From Allobosea sp. (lineage in GTDB: Bacteria > Pseudomonadota > Alphaproteobacteria > Rhizobiales > Beijerinckiaceae): a stretch of 64,000 nt of DNA. Where the stretch lies: NCBI RefSeq assembly GCF_017308075.1, contig NZ_JAFKFX010000036.1:1-64000 (forward strand). Direction: 5' to 3'. Position 1 is the first letter of the stretch, and every line of letters begins with the position of its first letter. The notes under the pieces were generated by a model, which worked only from the letters and a program-made list of their open reading frames with translations, was not told the origin of the DNA and did not search any database. The translations under genes were made by a program, and so were the position numbers. Shown in pieces: positions 33,976-43,479 of the stretch.

Positions 33976-35552
33976 CGGGCATGTCGTCGCAGGAACGGGC
34001 GGACCACGCCGGCCCGGTGATCGTGCGCGGGCGGCATATCCTGTGCGGTATCGACGGCGACGACCGGGCGGAACTGCATGCGGGCGGCGCGCTGCTGGTC
34101 ACAGGCGGCCACATTGCCGGGTTCGGCTCCTTCGAGCAGCTGTCGACCGCCCATCCCGCGGCGCAGGTCTTCGGATCGGCCGGCGACATCGTGATGCCGG
34201 GGCTGGTGAACGCCCACCACCATACCGGGCTCACCCCGCTCCAGCATGGCACGCCCTTCCTGCCGCTCGAGCTCTGGCTGCCGCGCTTCATCGGCTGGCG
34301 AACGGTCGACCCGTATCTCGATACGCTCTACTCGGCCATCGAGATGGTCGAGTCCGGCGTCACCGCCGTCCAGCACATCCATGGCGGGCCGACGGGGCCG
34401 CGCGAGGGCTGGCTTGCTGCGCCCGACGCCATCATGCGCGCCTATCGCGACATCGGCATGCGCGCCTCCTACTCCTTCATGTGGCGCGACCGGAACAGGT
34501 TCGTCTACGGCGCGCAGGAGGCCTTTCTCGGGTCGTTGCCTCCCGAGCTTCGCGCACCTCTCGAGGGCATGATCTCCACGACGCCAAGCGCGGTCGGGGA
34601 GCTCGCGGCGCATTTCGAGGCCCTGCATGACCGCTTCGGCATGGCCGAGGACGGGCTGAGTTGCGTGCAGCTCGCGCCGGCGAACCTGCAATGGTGCACG
34701 CTCGAAAGCCTCGTCGCCCAGCGCAAGCTGGCGGAGCACTATGATGTCGGCCTGCGCATGCATCTGCTGGAGACACCCTATCAGCGGCATTTCGCGGCGA
34801 TGGACACCGGCGGCAGCGCGGTCCGGCACCTGTCCGATCTCGGCCTGCTCGGCCCGAAGATGACGATCGGCCACGGCATCTGGTGCACCGAAGCCGATAT
34901 CGATCTGCTGGCGAGCACCGGAACCTGCGTCTGCCATAATGCCAGCTCGGGCCTGCGCCTGCGCAGCGGTGTCGCGCCGGTGAAGGAGTTCCAGCAGGCC
35001 GGCATCACGGTGGCGCTGGGCATCGACCAGGCCGGCATCAACGATGACCGCGACATGGTGCAGGAGATGCGCGTCGCCTGGAATCTCCAGCGTTCGCCGG
35101 GCCATGATTTCGAGCCGCTGTCGGAGCGCCAGATCTTCCGGATGGCGACCGAGAACGGCGCCGCGACCACCGGGTTCGGCGCGTTGATCGGCCGGCTGGA
35201 AGTCGGCCGGGCCGCTGACATCGTCATCGTCGATGGCGCCTTGCTGTCGCGACCCTATCTCGATGGCGATACCGACATCGTCTCGGCTCTGGTCCAGAGA
35301 GCCAAATGCGGCATGATCCGCGATGTCCTGATCGATGGAAGGGCGGTGCTGCGCGACGGCAAGCTCGCCGCGATCGACAAGGAGGCGGTGCTCGCCGAAC
35401 TCGAGACCGCGCTGCAGCGCCCGCCGACCGAAGCGGAACAGGCTCGCCGCGCTCTGGCGACTGCTCTGCACCCTTATCTGCAGGCCTTCTATCGGGACTG
35501 GCCGATGCCCGCGCCCGAAACGGGCTTCCGCAGCTTCAATGCGAGATATTGA
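33972..35552 (+). CDS. Amidohydrolase family protein (aminohydrolase/deaminase type)
   Basis: 526 residues of the metal-dependent TIM-barrel amidohydrolases. Metal ligands visible are the HxH of VNAHHHTG, a middle His (RMHLLETPYQRH), IGHGIWCT and the Asp in ALGIDQAG. The profile resembles the TrzN/AtzA/guanine-deaminase group (cog SsnA), which removes amino or chloro groups from purine-, pyrimidine- or triazine-like rings. The C-terminal extension after about 460 (PPTEAEQARRALATALHPYL) is helical. Start overlaps the ATPase pseudogene stop. Confidence 0.8.
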   Translation: MTGMSSQERADHAGPVIVRGRHILCGIDGDDRAELHAGGALLVTGGHIAGFGSFEQLSTAHPAAQVFGSAGDIVMPGLVNAHHHTGLTPLQHGTPFLPLELWLPRFIGWRTVDPYLDTLYSAIEMVESGVTAVQHIHGGPTGPREGWLAAPDAIMRAYRDIGMRASYSFMWRDRNRFVYGAQEAFLGSLPPELRAPLEGMISTTPSAVGELAAHFEALHDRFGMAEDGLSCVQLAPANLQWCTLESLVAQRKLAEHYDVGLRMHLLETPYQRHFAAMDTGGSAVRHLSDLGLLGPKMTIGHGIWCTEADIDLLASTGTCVCHNASSGLRLRSGVAPVKEFQQAGITVALGIDQAGINDDRDMVQEMRVAWNLQRSPGHDFEPLSERQIFRMATENGAATTGFGALIGRLEVGRAADIVIVDGALLSRPYLDGDTDIVSALVQRAKCGMIRDVLIDGRAVLRDGKLAAIDKEAVLAELETALQRPPTEAEQARRALATALHPYLQAFYRDWPMPAPETGFRSFNARY

Positions 35553-36733
35553 TGAGCGCGACCTCCGACCTGACCCTCAATCGAGCCCGGCTTGCAGACG
35601 GCCGTCTGGTTTCCATCGATATCTCCGGCGGCAGGATCGCTGCCCTGCGTCCCGCCGGCGATCCCGTGCGGCGTGGCCGGGAGTTGGACCTCGGTGGCCA
35701 GTTGGTGCTGCCGGGCCTGACCGACGGCCATGTCCATCTCGACAAGACCCTGCTGGCCATGCCCTGGCGACCGCATTGCTCCGCCCCTTCGATCCGAGCG
35801 CGTATCGAAGACGAGAAGGCGCATCGCCGCGCCAATCCGGCCTCGCTTGTGGAGCGTGGCGCCGAGAAGCTGCTCGAGACCGCGCTGCGCCTCGGCACGA
35901 CCAGCCTTCGGACCCATGTCGACATCGACGAGGTCTCAAAGCTCGATACGCTGAAGGAGGTGCTTGAGCTGCGCGAGCGCTGGGCGGATCGGGTTCAGAT
36001 CCAGATCGTCGCCTTTCCCCAGAGCGGTGTCGTGACCTGCCCGGTCGCCGCCGGATACCTGGAGGAAGCCCTGCGCATGGGCGCCGATTTCATCGGCGGG
36101 CTCGATCCCGTCGGCATCGATGGCGACCAGAAGGGTCAGCTGGACGTCATCTTCGGCCTGGCGGAACGCTATGGGCGCGGGCTCGACATCCATATGCACG
36201 ATGGTGGCGAGATCGGCCTTGCCGAGATCGACGATATCGTGGCCCGCACGCGCGCCGCCGGCCTGGAGGGGCGCACGACGATCAGCCACGCCTTTGCCCT
36301 CGCCGATGCCGACCCCGCCCGGCTGGACGCGACCGCGAAGGGCCTGCGCGAGGCAAAGGTCTCGATCCTGTCCAGCGTTCCGGGTGGGGATCGCTGCCCG
36401 CCGATCCCGAAGCTGCGCGAACTGGGCGTCGACGTCTTCTTCGGCTCCGACAATATCCGCGACTGCTGGAACCCCTCCTCCGTCATCGGCATGGTCGATC
36501 GGGCCATGCTCGCGAGCTACCGCTTCGGGCTGCGGCGCGACGAGGACATCGCCGCGCTGCTCGACCATGTCACGACGATCCCGGCGCAGGTCGCCGGGCT
36601 GGGAGAGGGCGGGGTCGAGGTTGGCGCACGCGCCGACCTGATCGCCTTCGACGCGGCGCATCCGCCGCAGATCATCGTCGAGCGCCAGCTACCGAACATC
36701 GTGATCGCAAAGGGAGCGATCATGCATTCCTGA
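35552..36733 (+). CDS. Cytosine deaminase-like amidohydrolase (CodA/AtzC group)
   Basis: 393 residues. Motifs: LPGLTDGHVHLDKTL (metal HxH), the long RTHVDIDE strand, GLDIHMHDGGE, TISHAFALAD and FGSDNIRDCWNP (catalytic Asp). The last is the CodA-type signature. It should deaminate cytosine-like rings or N-alkylated triazine derivatives. It overlaps the previous amidohydrolase by TGATG, so both work in one pathway. I favour catabolism of an imported N-heterocycle, but no exact substrate can be read from the sequence. Confidence 0.82.
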   Translation: MSATSDLTLNRARLADGRLVSIDISGGRIAALRPAGDPVRRGRELDLGGQLVLPGLTDGHVHLDKTLLAMPWRPHCSAPSIRARIEDEKAHRRANPASLVERGAEKLLETALRLGTTSLRTHVDIDEVSKLDTLKEVLELRERWADRVQIQIVAFPQSGVVTCPVAAGYLEEALRMGADFIGGLDPVGIDGDQKGQLDVIFGLAERYGRGLDIHMHDGGEIGLAEIDDIVARTRAAGLEGRTTISHAFALADADPARLDATAKGLREAKVSILSSVPGGDRCPPIPKLRELGVDVFFGSDNIRDCWNPSSVIGMVDRAMLASYRFGLRRDEDIAALLDHVTTIPAQVAGLGEGGVEVGARADLIAFDAAHPPQIIVERQLPNIVIAKGAIMHS

Positions 36734-36781
36734 GGCCGGCAACCGCAGCAGCGCGCGGCTTGCCCCGGTCCGCCCGCGGCT

Positions 36782-39214
36782 TCAATAGAGCCCCCCGGAG
36801 CCGGAGGTCAGCGCCGCGCGGTCCTGCTGCCCGGCCGGCAGGCTGTCCGAGAAGCGCGGAAGGGCGGTTTCGGCAGGCGCTGTGCCCGGCTTGAAGGCTT
36901 CGAGAATGCCGCCATCGCTGGTGCGCAGGCCGGAGCCCGGATCGACGCGGATCAACTTGATCCCGGTCGGGACCCGGAACGGGACGCCGGGCTTGCCGTG
37001 CAGGGCAGCGCTCATGAAATCGCGGAAGATCGGCGCGGCATACCGGCTGCCCCAGGCGGAGGCGCCGAGCGGGGTCGGGTTGTCATGGCCGATATAGACC
37101 CCGACGGCCAGGTCCGGCGAGAAGCCGATGAACCAGAGATCCTTGGCGCCGTTCGTCGTGCCGGTCTTGCCGCCCAGCGGCTTGCCGACCGATTGCACGA
37201 CCCTTGCCGTACCGGCCCGCACCGTGCCTTCGAGGATCGAGACCATCTGATAGGCCGTCAGGGGATCGATGACCCGGTCGGAGCGGTCCGTCAGCTTCGG
37301 CTCGGCCTGGCCTGCCCAGCGCGTCGCCGCGCAGCCCGGGCAGCTCCGGCGATCATGCCGGAAAATCGTCCTGCCGTGCCTGTCCTGGATCCGGTCGACC
37401 AGTGTCGGGCGAATACGCTTGCCGCCGTTCACCAGCATGGCGTAGGCGGCGGTCATGCGCATCACCGTCGTCTCGACCGCGCCCAGGGCGCCCGAAAGCA
37501 CGAAAGGCATGTCGTCATAGACGCCGAAGCGCCGGGCATATTCGCCGACTAGCGGCATGCCGATATCCCTGGCGAGCCGCACCGTCATGAAATTCTTGGA
37601 ACGCTGGATTCCGTTTCGCAGGGTCTGCGGACCGGTGCCGCCGGCCCGTCCGGCATTTCTCGGCCGCCAGGTGCCGAGACCAGCGCCCTGTTCGATTGCG
37701 ACGGGCTCGTCCGGGATCAGGCTCGTGGGCGTGTAGCCATTGTCGAGCGCTGCCGCGTAGACGAAGGGCTTGAACACCGATCCCGGCTGACGAAGCGCCT
37801 GGGTCGCCCGGTTGAACTCGGACTGGTCGTGAGAGAACCCGCCGACCATTGCGAGAACCCGGCCGGAGAAGGGCTCCATCGCCACGATTGCACCATTGAT
37901 CTGCGGAATTTGCCGTAGCCGGACGCGGGCCGGATCTTTCGCACCGGGCTCGACATAGACGACATCACCCACCGACAGGAGCTGCGAGACGCGCGCGCGC
38001 CTGGTCCAGCGGATCCCATCCCTTGCGAGGGTGACGATACGGCGCTCGGCGCGCAGGTTTCCGGCGGCGTCGAGCAGGGGATGAAGTCCGATGCGGGCCG
38101 CATCGCCGGCGACCTTCAACACCACACCCAGCCGCCAGGGCGCCACGTCGCCCAGGACCTTGAGCGCGCCCAACGCCTGCCCCCAATCGCCATCGCCGAG
38201 ATCGAGCTTCTGAACCGGCCCACGCCAGCCCTTCGTCTCGTCATAGCGCACCAGCCCGTCGACCAGCGCCTTTCGCGCCATCAGCTGCAGCTCGGGGTCG
38301 ACGGTGGCCCGGATCGACAGGCCGCCTTCGATGAGCTTCTTCTCGCCATAGCGATCCTGCACCTCGCGCCGGATTTCCTCGACGAAGTAACCGGCGGCGA
38401 TGTTGTTCGGCGAAACCGTATAGGGGGTGACGCCCAGGGGCTGCCGTTTGGCCTCCTCGCCAGCCGCATGCTGGACGTATCCGTTCTCCACCATCCGATC
38501 GATGACGTAGTTGCGCCGCTCGATCGCGCGCTCGGGATTGCGGAAAGGGTGCAGGTCCGTCGGCGCCTTCGGCAGGGCGGCGAGATAGGCGGCCTCGCGA
38601 AGCTCGAGCTCGTGCACGGACTTGTTGAAGTAGTTCAATGCCGCAGCCGCGATGCCATAGCTGCCGCGGCCCGGGGTCGGCGCGCCGAGATAGATCGAGT
38701 TCAGATAGAGCTCGAGGATCTTCTCCTTCGAGTAGGCGCCTTCGATCCGCTGGGCGACGAGCGCCTCGCGGATCTTGCGCTCCAGGCTGGCCTGCGTTCC
38801 GACGAGAAAGTTCTTCGCGACCTGCTGCGTGATCGTCGAGGCGCCCTGCGGCCTTCGCCCGGAGCCGAAATTGCGCAGATTCGAGAGCGCGGCCCGGGCG
38901 AGACCGGTGAAGTCGATGCCGGAATGCCGGTAGAAATTCTTGTCCTCGGCCGAGATATAGGCCTCGATCACGCTTCGGGGGACAGCGGAGATCGGCAGAT
39001 AGAGCCGCCATTCACGGGCGAACTCACCGATGAGACGTCCGTCGGCGGCGTGAACCCGCGAGGTAACCGGAGGCTCGTAATCCTGCAGTTTTTCGAAGCC
39101 GGGTAAATCTCTAGAGTAATGCCAGATTATAAGCCCGGTCGACGCAAAGCATGAGACTGCTATAATTGATATAGAAGATGCTATACCGGCGATGAATCGA
39201 AGAATAATACGCAT
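36782..39214 (-). CDS. Class A penicillin-binding protein (PBP1A-like)
   Basis: 810 residues. One N-terminal membrane helix (about 5-32). The glycosyltransferase domain GT51 has ISAEDKNFYRHSGID (E90) and QGASTITQQVAKNF. The transpeptidase domain has S479 in RQPGSVFKPF, SKN in QRSKNFM and KTGTTNGAKD. It polymerises and cross-links peptidoglycan. The first 40 codons are clearly AT-richer than the rest. A middle region (about 330-440) looks like an OB/insert domain. It converges with the amidohydrolase operon. Confidence 0.92.
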   Translation of the reverse strand: MRIILRFIAGIASSISIIAVSCFASTGLIIWHYSRDLPGFEKLQDYEPPVTSRVHAADGRLIGEFAREWRLYLPISAVPRSVIEAYISAEDKNFYRHSGIDFTGLARAALSNLRNFGSGRRPQGASTITQQVAKNFLVGTQASLERKIREALVAQRIEGAYSKEKILELYLNSIYLGAPTPGRGSYGIAAAALNYFNKSVHELELREAAYLAALPKAPTDLHPFRNPERAIERRNYVIDRMVENGYVQHAAGEEAKRQPLGVTPYTVSPNNIAAGYFVEEIRREVQDRYGEKKLIEGGLSIRATVDPELQLMARKALVDGLVRYDETKGWRGPVQKLDLGDGDWGQALGALKVLGDVAPWRLGVVLKVAGDAARIGLHPLLDAAGNLRAERRIVTLARDGIRWTRRARVSQLLSVGDVVYVEPGAKDPARVRLRQIPQINGAIVAMEPFSGRVLAMVGGFSHDQSEFNRATQALRQPGSVFKPFVYAAALDNGYTPTSLIPDEPVAIEQGAGLGTWRPRNAGRAGGTGPQTLRNGIQRSKNFMTVRLARDIGMPLVGEYARRFGVYDDMPFVLSGALGAVETTVMRMTAAYAMLVNGGKRIRPTLVDRIQDRHGRTIFRHDRRSCPGCAATRWAGQAEPKLTDRSDRVIDPLTAYQMVSILEGTVRAGTARVVQSVGKPLGGKTGTTNGAKDLWFIGFSPDLAVGVYIGHDNPTPLGASAWGSRYAAPIFRDFMSAALHGKPGVPFRVPTGIKLIRVDPGSGLRTSDGGILEAFKPGTAPAETALPRFSDSLPAGQQDRAALTSGSGGLY

Positions 39215-39300
39215 GATGCGGGGTTGATGTAAATAAAATGCGGCATAAATTTGAAGAAAAGAAAAAAATTGCTATCTTATATTATGTGTCGATTGGATGA
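39100..39300. promoter_or_regulatory. AT-rich block covering the PBP start and its upstream region
   Basis: This stretch has a base composition unlike its neighbours, for instance ATAATTGATATAGAAGATG inside the gene start and AAGAAAAGAAAAAAATTGCT upstream. It should contain the promoter of the PBP gene on the minus strand. The gap 39215-39381 has no gene. Confidence 0.4.
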
Positions 39301-39381
39301 CGAAGCCTTCGTGGGCGGCTGGGCTCGAACCGGTTTACGCTCGCAATGCCGTCGAAGCCGGCCATCTGCGGCCCGGCCTTC

Positions 39382-40587
39382 TCATTGCTGGCCCAGGCCG
39401 GAGGGGCGCGGCGCAGGGGAGGGCGAAGAGGTCGCCAAGGCTGAGCGCCGCGTGCGGATCGTCCAGGTTCTGGGCGCGATCGGCGCGCCCAGGAGGCTGG
39501 CGTGTCCGCGCTGTCCCATCGGATAGAGCTTTCTTTGCCGCCGTTCATAGGCCGCGGCCTGCGGGCCGCAGAGCCTGGCGCGCAGATCTTCGGGCCTGGA
39601 GGCTGTCTGGTTCGGCAGCGCCCGCAGCGCGGTCCGCCTGCCGCCCTCCGTTTTCGTGAAGCCGTGTTGCAGGAGCTGGGCGATACGCTCGCTGCGTTCC
39701 CTCTCGGTCGTCGCGCCGAGCACGACCGCGACCAGACGCTTTTCGCCGCGGACGGCGAGCGAGACGAGATTTCGCCCCGATGCGCAGACGAAGCCGGTCT
39801 TGAGCCCGATCGCGCCCGGAAAGCGGGTAAGGACCTCGTCGCTCGACTTCAGGACGCGGCCGTCGATGCTGACTTCGGAACGATCGAAGAAGCGCAGATA
39901 GTCCGGGAAATTGCGATCGATGGCGACCCCGAGCAGGGCCAGGTCCCTGGCGGTGGTGACCTGCCTGCGGTCGAAGAGGCCGTCCGGATTGACGAAGCGC
40001 GTGCCCGTCATTCCCAGGCGCCGGGCGGCATCGTTCATCATCGTAACGAACTCGGCCTCGCTGCCCGCGATGGTTTCGGCGATGGCAGCCGCAGCCTCGT
40101 TGGCCGACACCGCCAGCATCGCGTAGAGCGCGTCCTCGAGCGACATCGTGCTGCCCGGCGCCAGGCCTGACTGCACGGATTCCCGGGCGAGGGCCTTGTG
40201 TGAAAAGACCACGTCCTGGCCGAGCGCGACGCGCCCCGCGCGCAAGTGCTCGAATGTGACGAAGGCCGTCATCAGCTTGGTCGTCGAGGCTGGATACCAG
40301 GCGCGGCCGGCCTCCTCGGACCGGAGGACCTGGAGACTGTCGGCATCGACGAGGAGGGACGGTGTCGCTTGGGCGGAAGAGGCGAGCGCAATCAGAAGGC
40401 CGATGACGGCACTGCGGGCAAAGATCGAGGGACAGGGCAATTCTATACCGAGGCTTGGACGATAGTGTTGTCGACTGGCTTCGAGGTCAGCTTCGCGCAG
40501 ATCAGATCCGCATGGCGAAGCAGCCTTGCCGTCTCGTCTGGCGAGAGCGGCAAGCAGGACCGCGAAGTGCTTGTTCGGTTCCGACAT
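39382..40587 (-). CDS. D-alanyl-D-alanine carboxypeptidase (peptidase S11)
   Basis: Active-site motifs are PASTTKLMT (SxxK), SANEAA (SxN) and GLKTGF (KTG). A signal peptide (FARSAVIGLLIALASSAQA) appears near position 55-75 counted from the ATG at 40587, which suggests that translation may instead start nearer, for example the TTG at 40440. The enzyme trims D-Ala from stem peptides in the periplasm. It has no PBP5 C-terminal beta domain; the last 90 residues are a basic low-complexity tail. Same strand as the PBP gene. Confidence 0.85.
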   Translation of the reverse strand: MSEPNKHFAVLLAALARRDGKAASPCGSDLREADLEASRQHYRPSLGIELPCPSIFARSAVIGLLIALASSAQATPSLLVDADSLQVLRSEEAGRAWYPASTTKLMTAFVTFEHLRAGRVALGQDVVFSHKALARESVQSGLAPGSTMSLEDALYAMLAVSANEAAAAIAETIAGSEAEFVTMMNDAARRLGMTGTRFVNPDGLFDRRQVTTARDLALLGVAIDRNFPDYLRFFDRSEVSIDGRVLKSSDEVLTRFPGAIGLKTGFVCASGRNLVSLAVRGEKRLVAVVLGATTERERSERIAQLLQHGFTKTEGGRRTALRALPNQTASRPEDLRARLCGPQAAAYERRQRKLYPMGQRGHASLLGAPIAPRTWTIRTRRSALATSSPSPAPRPSGLGQQ

Positions 40588-40739
40588 TGGCTTGCGAAAT
40601 GCGGCCGCTTGATGAAACAGCCCATGCCTGATCGCGAACGGTGCTGGGCTGTTACTTTCGAGCAACAGCGGATCTCGCGCGCTGTTCGAGGAGGAGCGCC
40701 GTCTTCAACGACGCTTCGCAGGGGCTTCCGATCCGCCGC

Positions 40740-42026
40740 TCAGCTCGCCGAGCGGCGCTTCCACAGCGTCGTGCGGGAGATGCCGAGCAGCTTCGCGGCC
40801 TCGCCGAGATTGCCGTTCGTCTGCACCAATGCCTTCGCGATCTGATCGGCGTCGGCATCGAGCCGGGCGCGGGTGAGGTTGGGCCTCGGCAGCTCGGACA
40901 GGCGCATTTCCGGAAACAGATCGGCGGGCCCCAGCAGATCCTGCTCGGCCATCAGCCGGGCTCGCTCGATGCGATTGCGCAGCTCGCGGATATTGCCAGG
41001 CCAGTCATGGCCCAGCATCGCCAGACGTGCCTCGTCGGTGAACCCTCCCGGCGTGCTTCCGCCGGCCTGTTCCAGAAGGCGCAAGGCGAGCGGCAGGATC
41101 TCGTCGACCCGCTCGCGCAGCGGCGGGATGGCGAAACTCAAGACGGAGAGGCGAAAGTACAGATCGTCACGGAAACGCCCGTCGCGGCGCATCGCGTCGA
41201 GATCGGCATTGGTGGCTGCGACGATGCGCCCCCGGAACGCGCTGTCCTGTGCGGCCCCGACCGCTCGGAAACGCCCATCCTGGAGCACGCGCAGCAGTGC
41301 AGTCTGCAGGCGGGCATCCAGCTCGCCGATCTCGTCGAGGAAGAGCGTGCCGCCACGCGCCTCCTCGAAATGCCCGATATGGGTCTGCGCCGCGCCGGTG
41401 AAGGCGCCGCGCTGATGGCCGAAGAACTGGCTTTCGAGCAGCTCCTTCGGGATTGCCCCGCAGTTGACGGCGACGAACGGCTCCTCGGACCAGGGCGATT
41501 CCTCATGCAGGCGCCGGGCGGCGACCTCCTTGCCGACGCCGGTCTCACCGACGATCAGCACGGGAAGGCGCGATCCGGCGGCACGCTGCAATTGCCGCGC
41601 GAGCACGGCCATTGCGTCCGAGGGCGGCTCGACCTCGACGGGCCCGGCCACTGCGCCGCGCCCCCGCAGCCTGTCCCGGATGCGTACGACCAGCTCGTCG
41701 ACATCGTAGGGCTTCGTCAGATAGTCGTCGGCTCCGGCCTTCACGAGGCGGACGGCCTGTTCGACCTCGCCGAAGGCGGTGACGAACATGATCGGCGTCG
41801 TCCCGAGGAAGCTCTGGGCCTGCCGATAGCAGTCCTCGCCGGAGCCGTCCGGCAGGCGAATATCGCAGAGTATGAAGGCCGGGCTGCGACGCCGCATCGC
41901 CACCAGCGCCGAGCGCACGTCCCGGGCCCAGACCGGCTCGAAGCCTTCCAGCTTCAGGCGCTGCTCGATGGCGCCACCCAGGACCTGATCGTCCTCGACG
42001 ACGAGGATGACGGGGCGTTCCGTCAT
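40740..42026 (-). CDS. Sigma-54-dependent response regulator (NtrC family)
   Basis: 428 residues. Receiver domain with D55 as phosphoacceptor and K105. The AAA+ domain has Walker A GETGVGKE (160-167), the sigma-54 contact motif GAFTGA (207-212) and Walker B GGTLFLDEIGEL. The C-terminal Fis-type helix-turn-helix is GNLGEAAKLLGISRTTLWKR. It activates sigma-54 promoters from upstream enhancers. It overlaps the kinase gene by ATGA and lies at the end of the mnh operon; I propose mnhA as its target. Confidence 0.93.
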   Translation of the reverse strand: MTERPVILVVEDDQVLGGAIEQRLKLEGFEPVWARDVRSALVAMRRRSPAFILCDIRLPDGSGEDCYRQAQSFLGTTPIMFVTAFGEVEQAVRLVKAGADDYLTKPYDVDELVVRIRDRLRGRGAVAGPVEVEPPSDAMAVLARQLQRAAGSRLPVLIVGETGVGKEVAARRLHEESPWSEEPFVAVNCGAIPKELLESQFFGHQRGAFTGAAQTHIGHFEEARGGTLFLDEIGELDARLQTALLRVLQDGRFRAVGAAQDSAFRGRIVAATNADLDAMRRDGRFRDDLYFRLSVLSFAIPPLRERVDEILPLALRLLEQAGGSTPGGFTDEARLAMLGHDWPGNIRELRNRIERARLMAEQDLLGPADLFPEMRLSELPRPNLTRARLDADADQIAKALVQTNGNLGEAAKLLGISRTTLWKRRSAS

Positions 42027-43453
42027 GGCTTCTGCTCCTCGGGTTGAAGCGGAAGGGTCAGCGTGACGGTCGTCCCGGCGCGCGGCGATGCCTCGATGCC
42101 GATGCGGCCGTTCAGGCGCTCGACGAGCCGGATCACGATGCCGATTCCAAGGCCGGGCCCCCCGGGCTCGTCCAATCCGGCCTCGTAGGCGCGTATCACG
42201 GAGCGCGTCATGCCCTCGCCGGTATCCGAGACCTTGAGCACCAGAGAGGCCTGCTCCAATCGTGCCGAAAGCCCGACTTGTCCATCCCGCGGCGTCGCAC
42301 GAATGGCGTTCAGCAGAAGATTCAACAGCACCTGTCGGACCTCGAGGGCCGGCACCGGCACATTCTCCGGCAGGTCGATCTCGACCATCAGCCTGACGCC
42401 CCGCGCTCGGCTGTCGGCTTCCACGAGCAGGCGCAGATCGTCGAGATCCTGCCGCGTGAGCTGGCGCCAGTCGGCCTGCGGGCGATAGCTCGCCAGGGTC
42501 GCGTCAACGACCTGCCCGAGCGCATCGACGCCGCGCGCCAGAAAGCCGAGGGTCTCCTCGCGCACCGAGGCCTGATCGCCGAAATGCCGCAGCGTCGATA
42601 CCGCCGTCCGCATGCCGCCGAGCGGATTGCGGACCTCATGCGCGATCACCGCGGCAAGCTGGCCGAGATCGGCCTTGCGCTGCTGCTCGGCCATATGCGC
42701 GAGCATATCCTCGCGCTCCCGACTGGCATGGACCATGGCGTTGAAGGCGTGGAACATCAGCCTGGAGGGCTTGTCGACCGGCATGGCCGCGGCCTCGATC
42801 GGCTTCGGGAGCCCGAGAGCCGCCTCGTATAGTCGTTGCGCGATCAGGGCAATCGGCTGCTGGATGCGGCGCACCATGAAGAAGCCCGCTACCGCGCAGA
42901 GACCGGAAAAGGCGAGATCGGCCGCCAGCAGCAGCCAGCGCAATCGCTCCCGGTCGCGCTGGAAACCGGATACGTCGAGCCGCGCCACCACCGTGCCATA
43001 GGCTTCGCTGCCCGTCTGCAATGGCCGCCAGAACCAGGCACTTCCGTCGCGCCCGCTGATCGTGCCTGCGGCACGGGTTGCGACCTCGCTCGGAATGGCC
43101 TGGGATGCGACTTTCTCACCGCGCGCGGCCACGACCATGGCCGACCGGGCATCGACGAAGGCGACCTGACGCTCGACGATGCCCTCATGGAACGAGAGCG
43201 CGTTATGCAGCGCCGCGCGGGCGGCTTCCGAATCGCCCGCCCGGACATGTGGCAGCAGCACGGCCGACAGACCGTCGAGATAGATCTGCCCAAGCAGTTC
43301 GGTCTGCTGCGCGGTTTGCCGCGCCATGACCGAGAGCGCGACCTGGGTCGAGGCCACGGCCGCAAAGAAGATCATGCCGGCGGCGGCGAGCGGCAGCCGG
43401 ATCGCGACCGGCAACGCGGCGATGGAGAATCTCAGGGCCAGCTCCCGAACCAT
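42023..43453 (-). CDS. Sensor histidine kinase, partner of the NtrC-type regulator
   Basis: 476 residues. Membrane helices at about 20-45 and 172-195 enclose a periplasmic sensor domain (about 46-170). HAMP-like linker, then H272 in AVIAHEVRNPLGGM, N box NLLLNAIRAT, and G boxes VSDTGEGM and GPGLGIGI. A start 26 bases after the mnhG stop suggests read-through from the antiporter operon. The signal sensed is unknown; salt, pH or membrane energy would fit the context. Confidence 0.9.
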   Translation of the reverse strand: MVRELALRFSIAALPVAIRLPLAAAGMIFFAAVASTQVALSVMARQTAQQTELLGQIYLDGLSAVLLPHVRAGDSEAARAALHNALSFHEGIVERQVAFVDARSAMVVAARGEKVASQAIPSEVATRAAGTISGRDGSAWFWRPLQTGSEAYGTVVARLDVSGFQRDRERLRWLLLAADLAFSGLCAVAGFFMVRRIQQPIALIAQRLYEAALGLPKPIEAAAMPVDKPSRLMFHAFNAMVHASREREDMLAHMAEQQRKADLGQLAAVIAHEVRNPLGGMRTAVSTLRHFGDQASVREETLGFLARGVDALGQVVDATLASYRPQADWRQLTRQDLDDLRLLVEADSRARGVRLMVEIDLPENVPVPALEVRQVLLNLLLNAIRATPRDGQVGLSARLEQASLVLKVSDTGEGMTRSVIRAYEAGLDEPGGPGLGIGIVIRLVERLNGRIGIEASPRAGTTVTLTLPLQPEEQKP

Positions 43454-43479
43454 TGTCAGAGAGTGGAAATCTGGTCGTC

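Noticed and set aside
39320-39350. TTCGA-containing string near 39335 on the minus strand that resembles a tRNA T-arm
   Set aside because: The flanking bases do not pair as a T-stem and no acceptor, D or anticodon arms can be formed.
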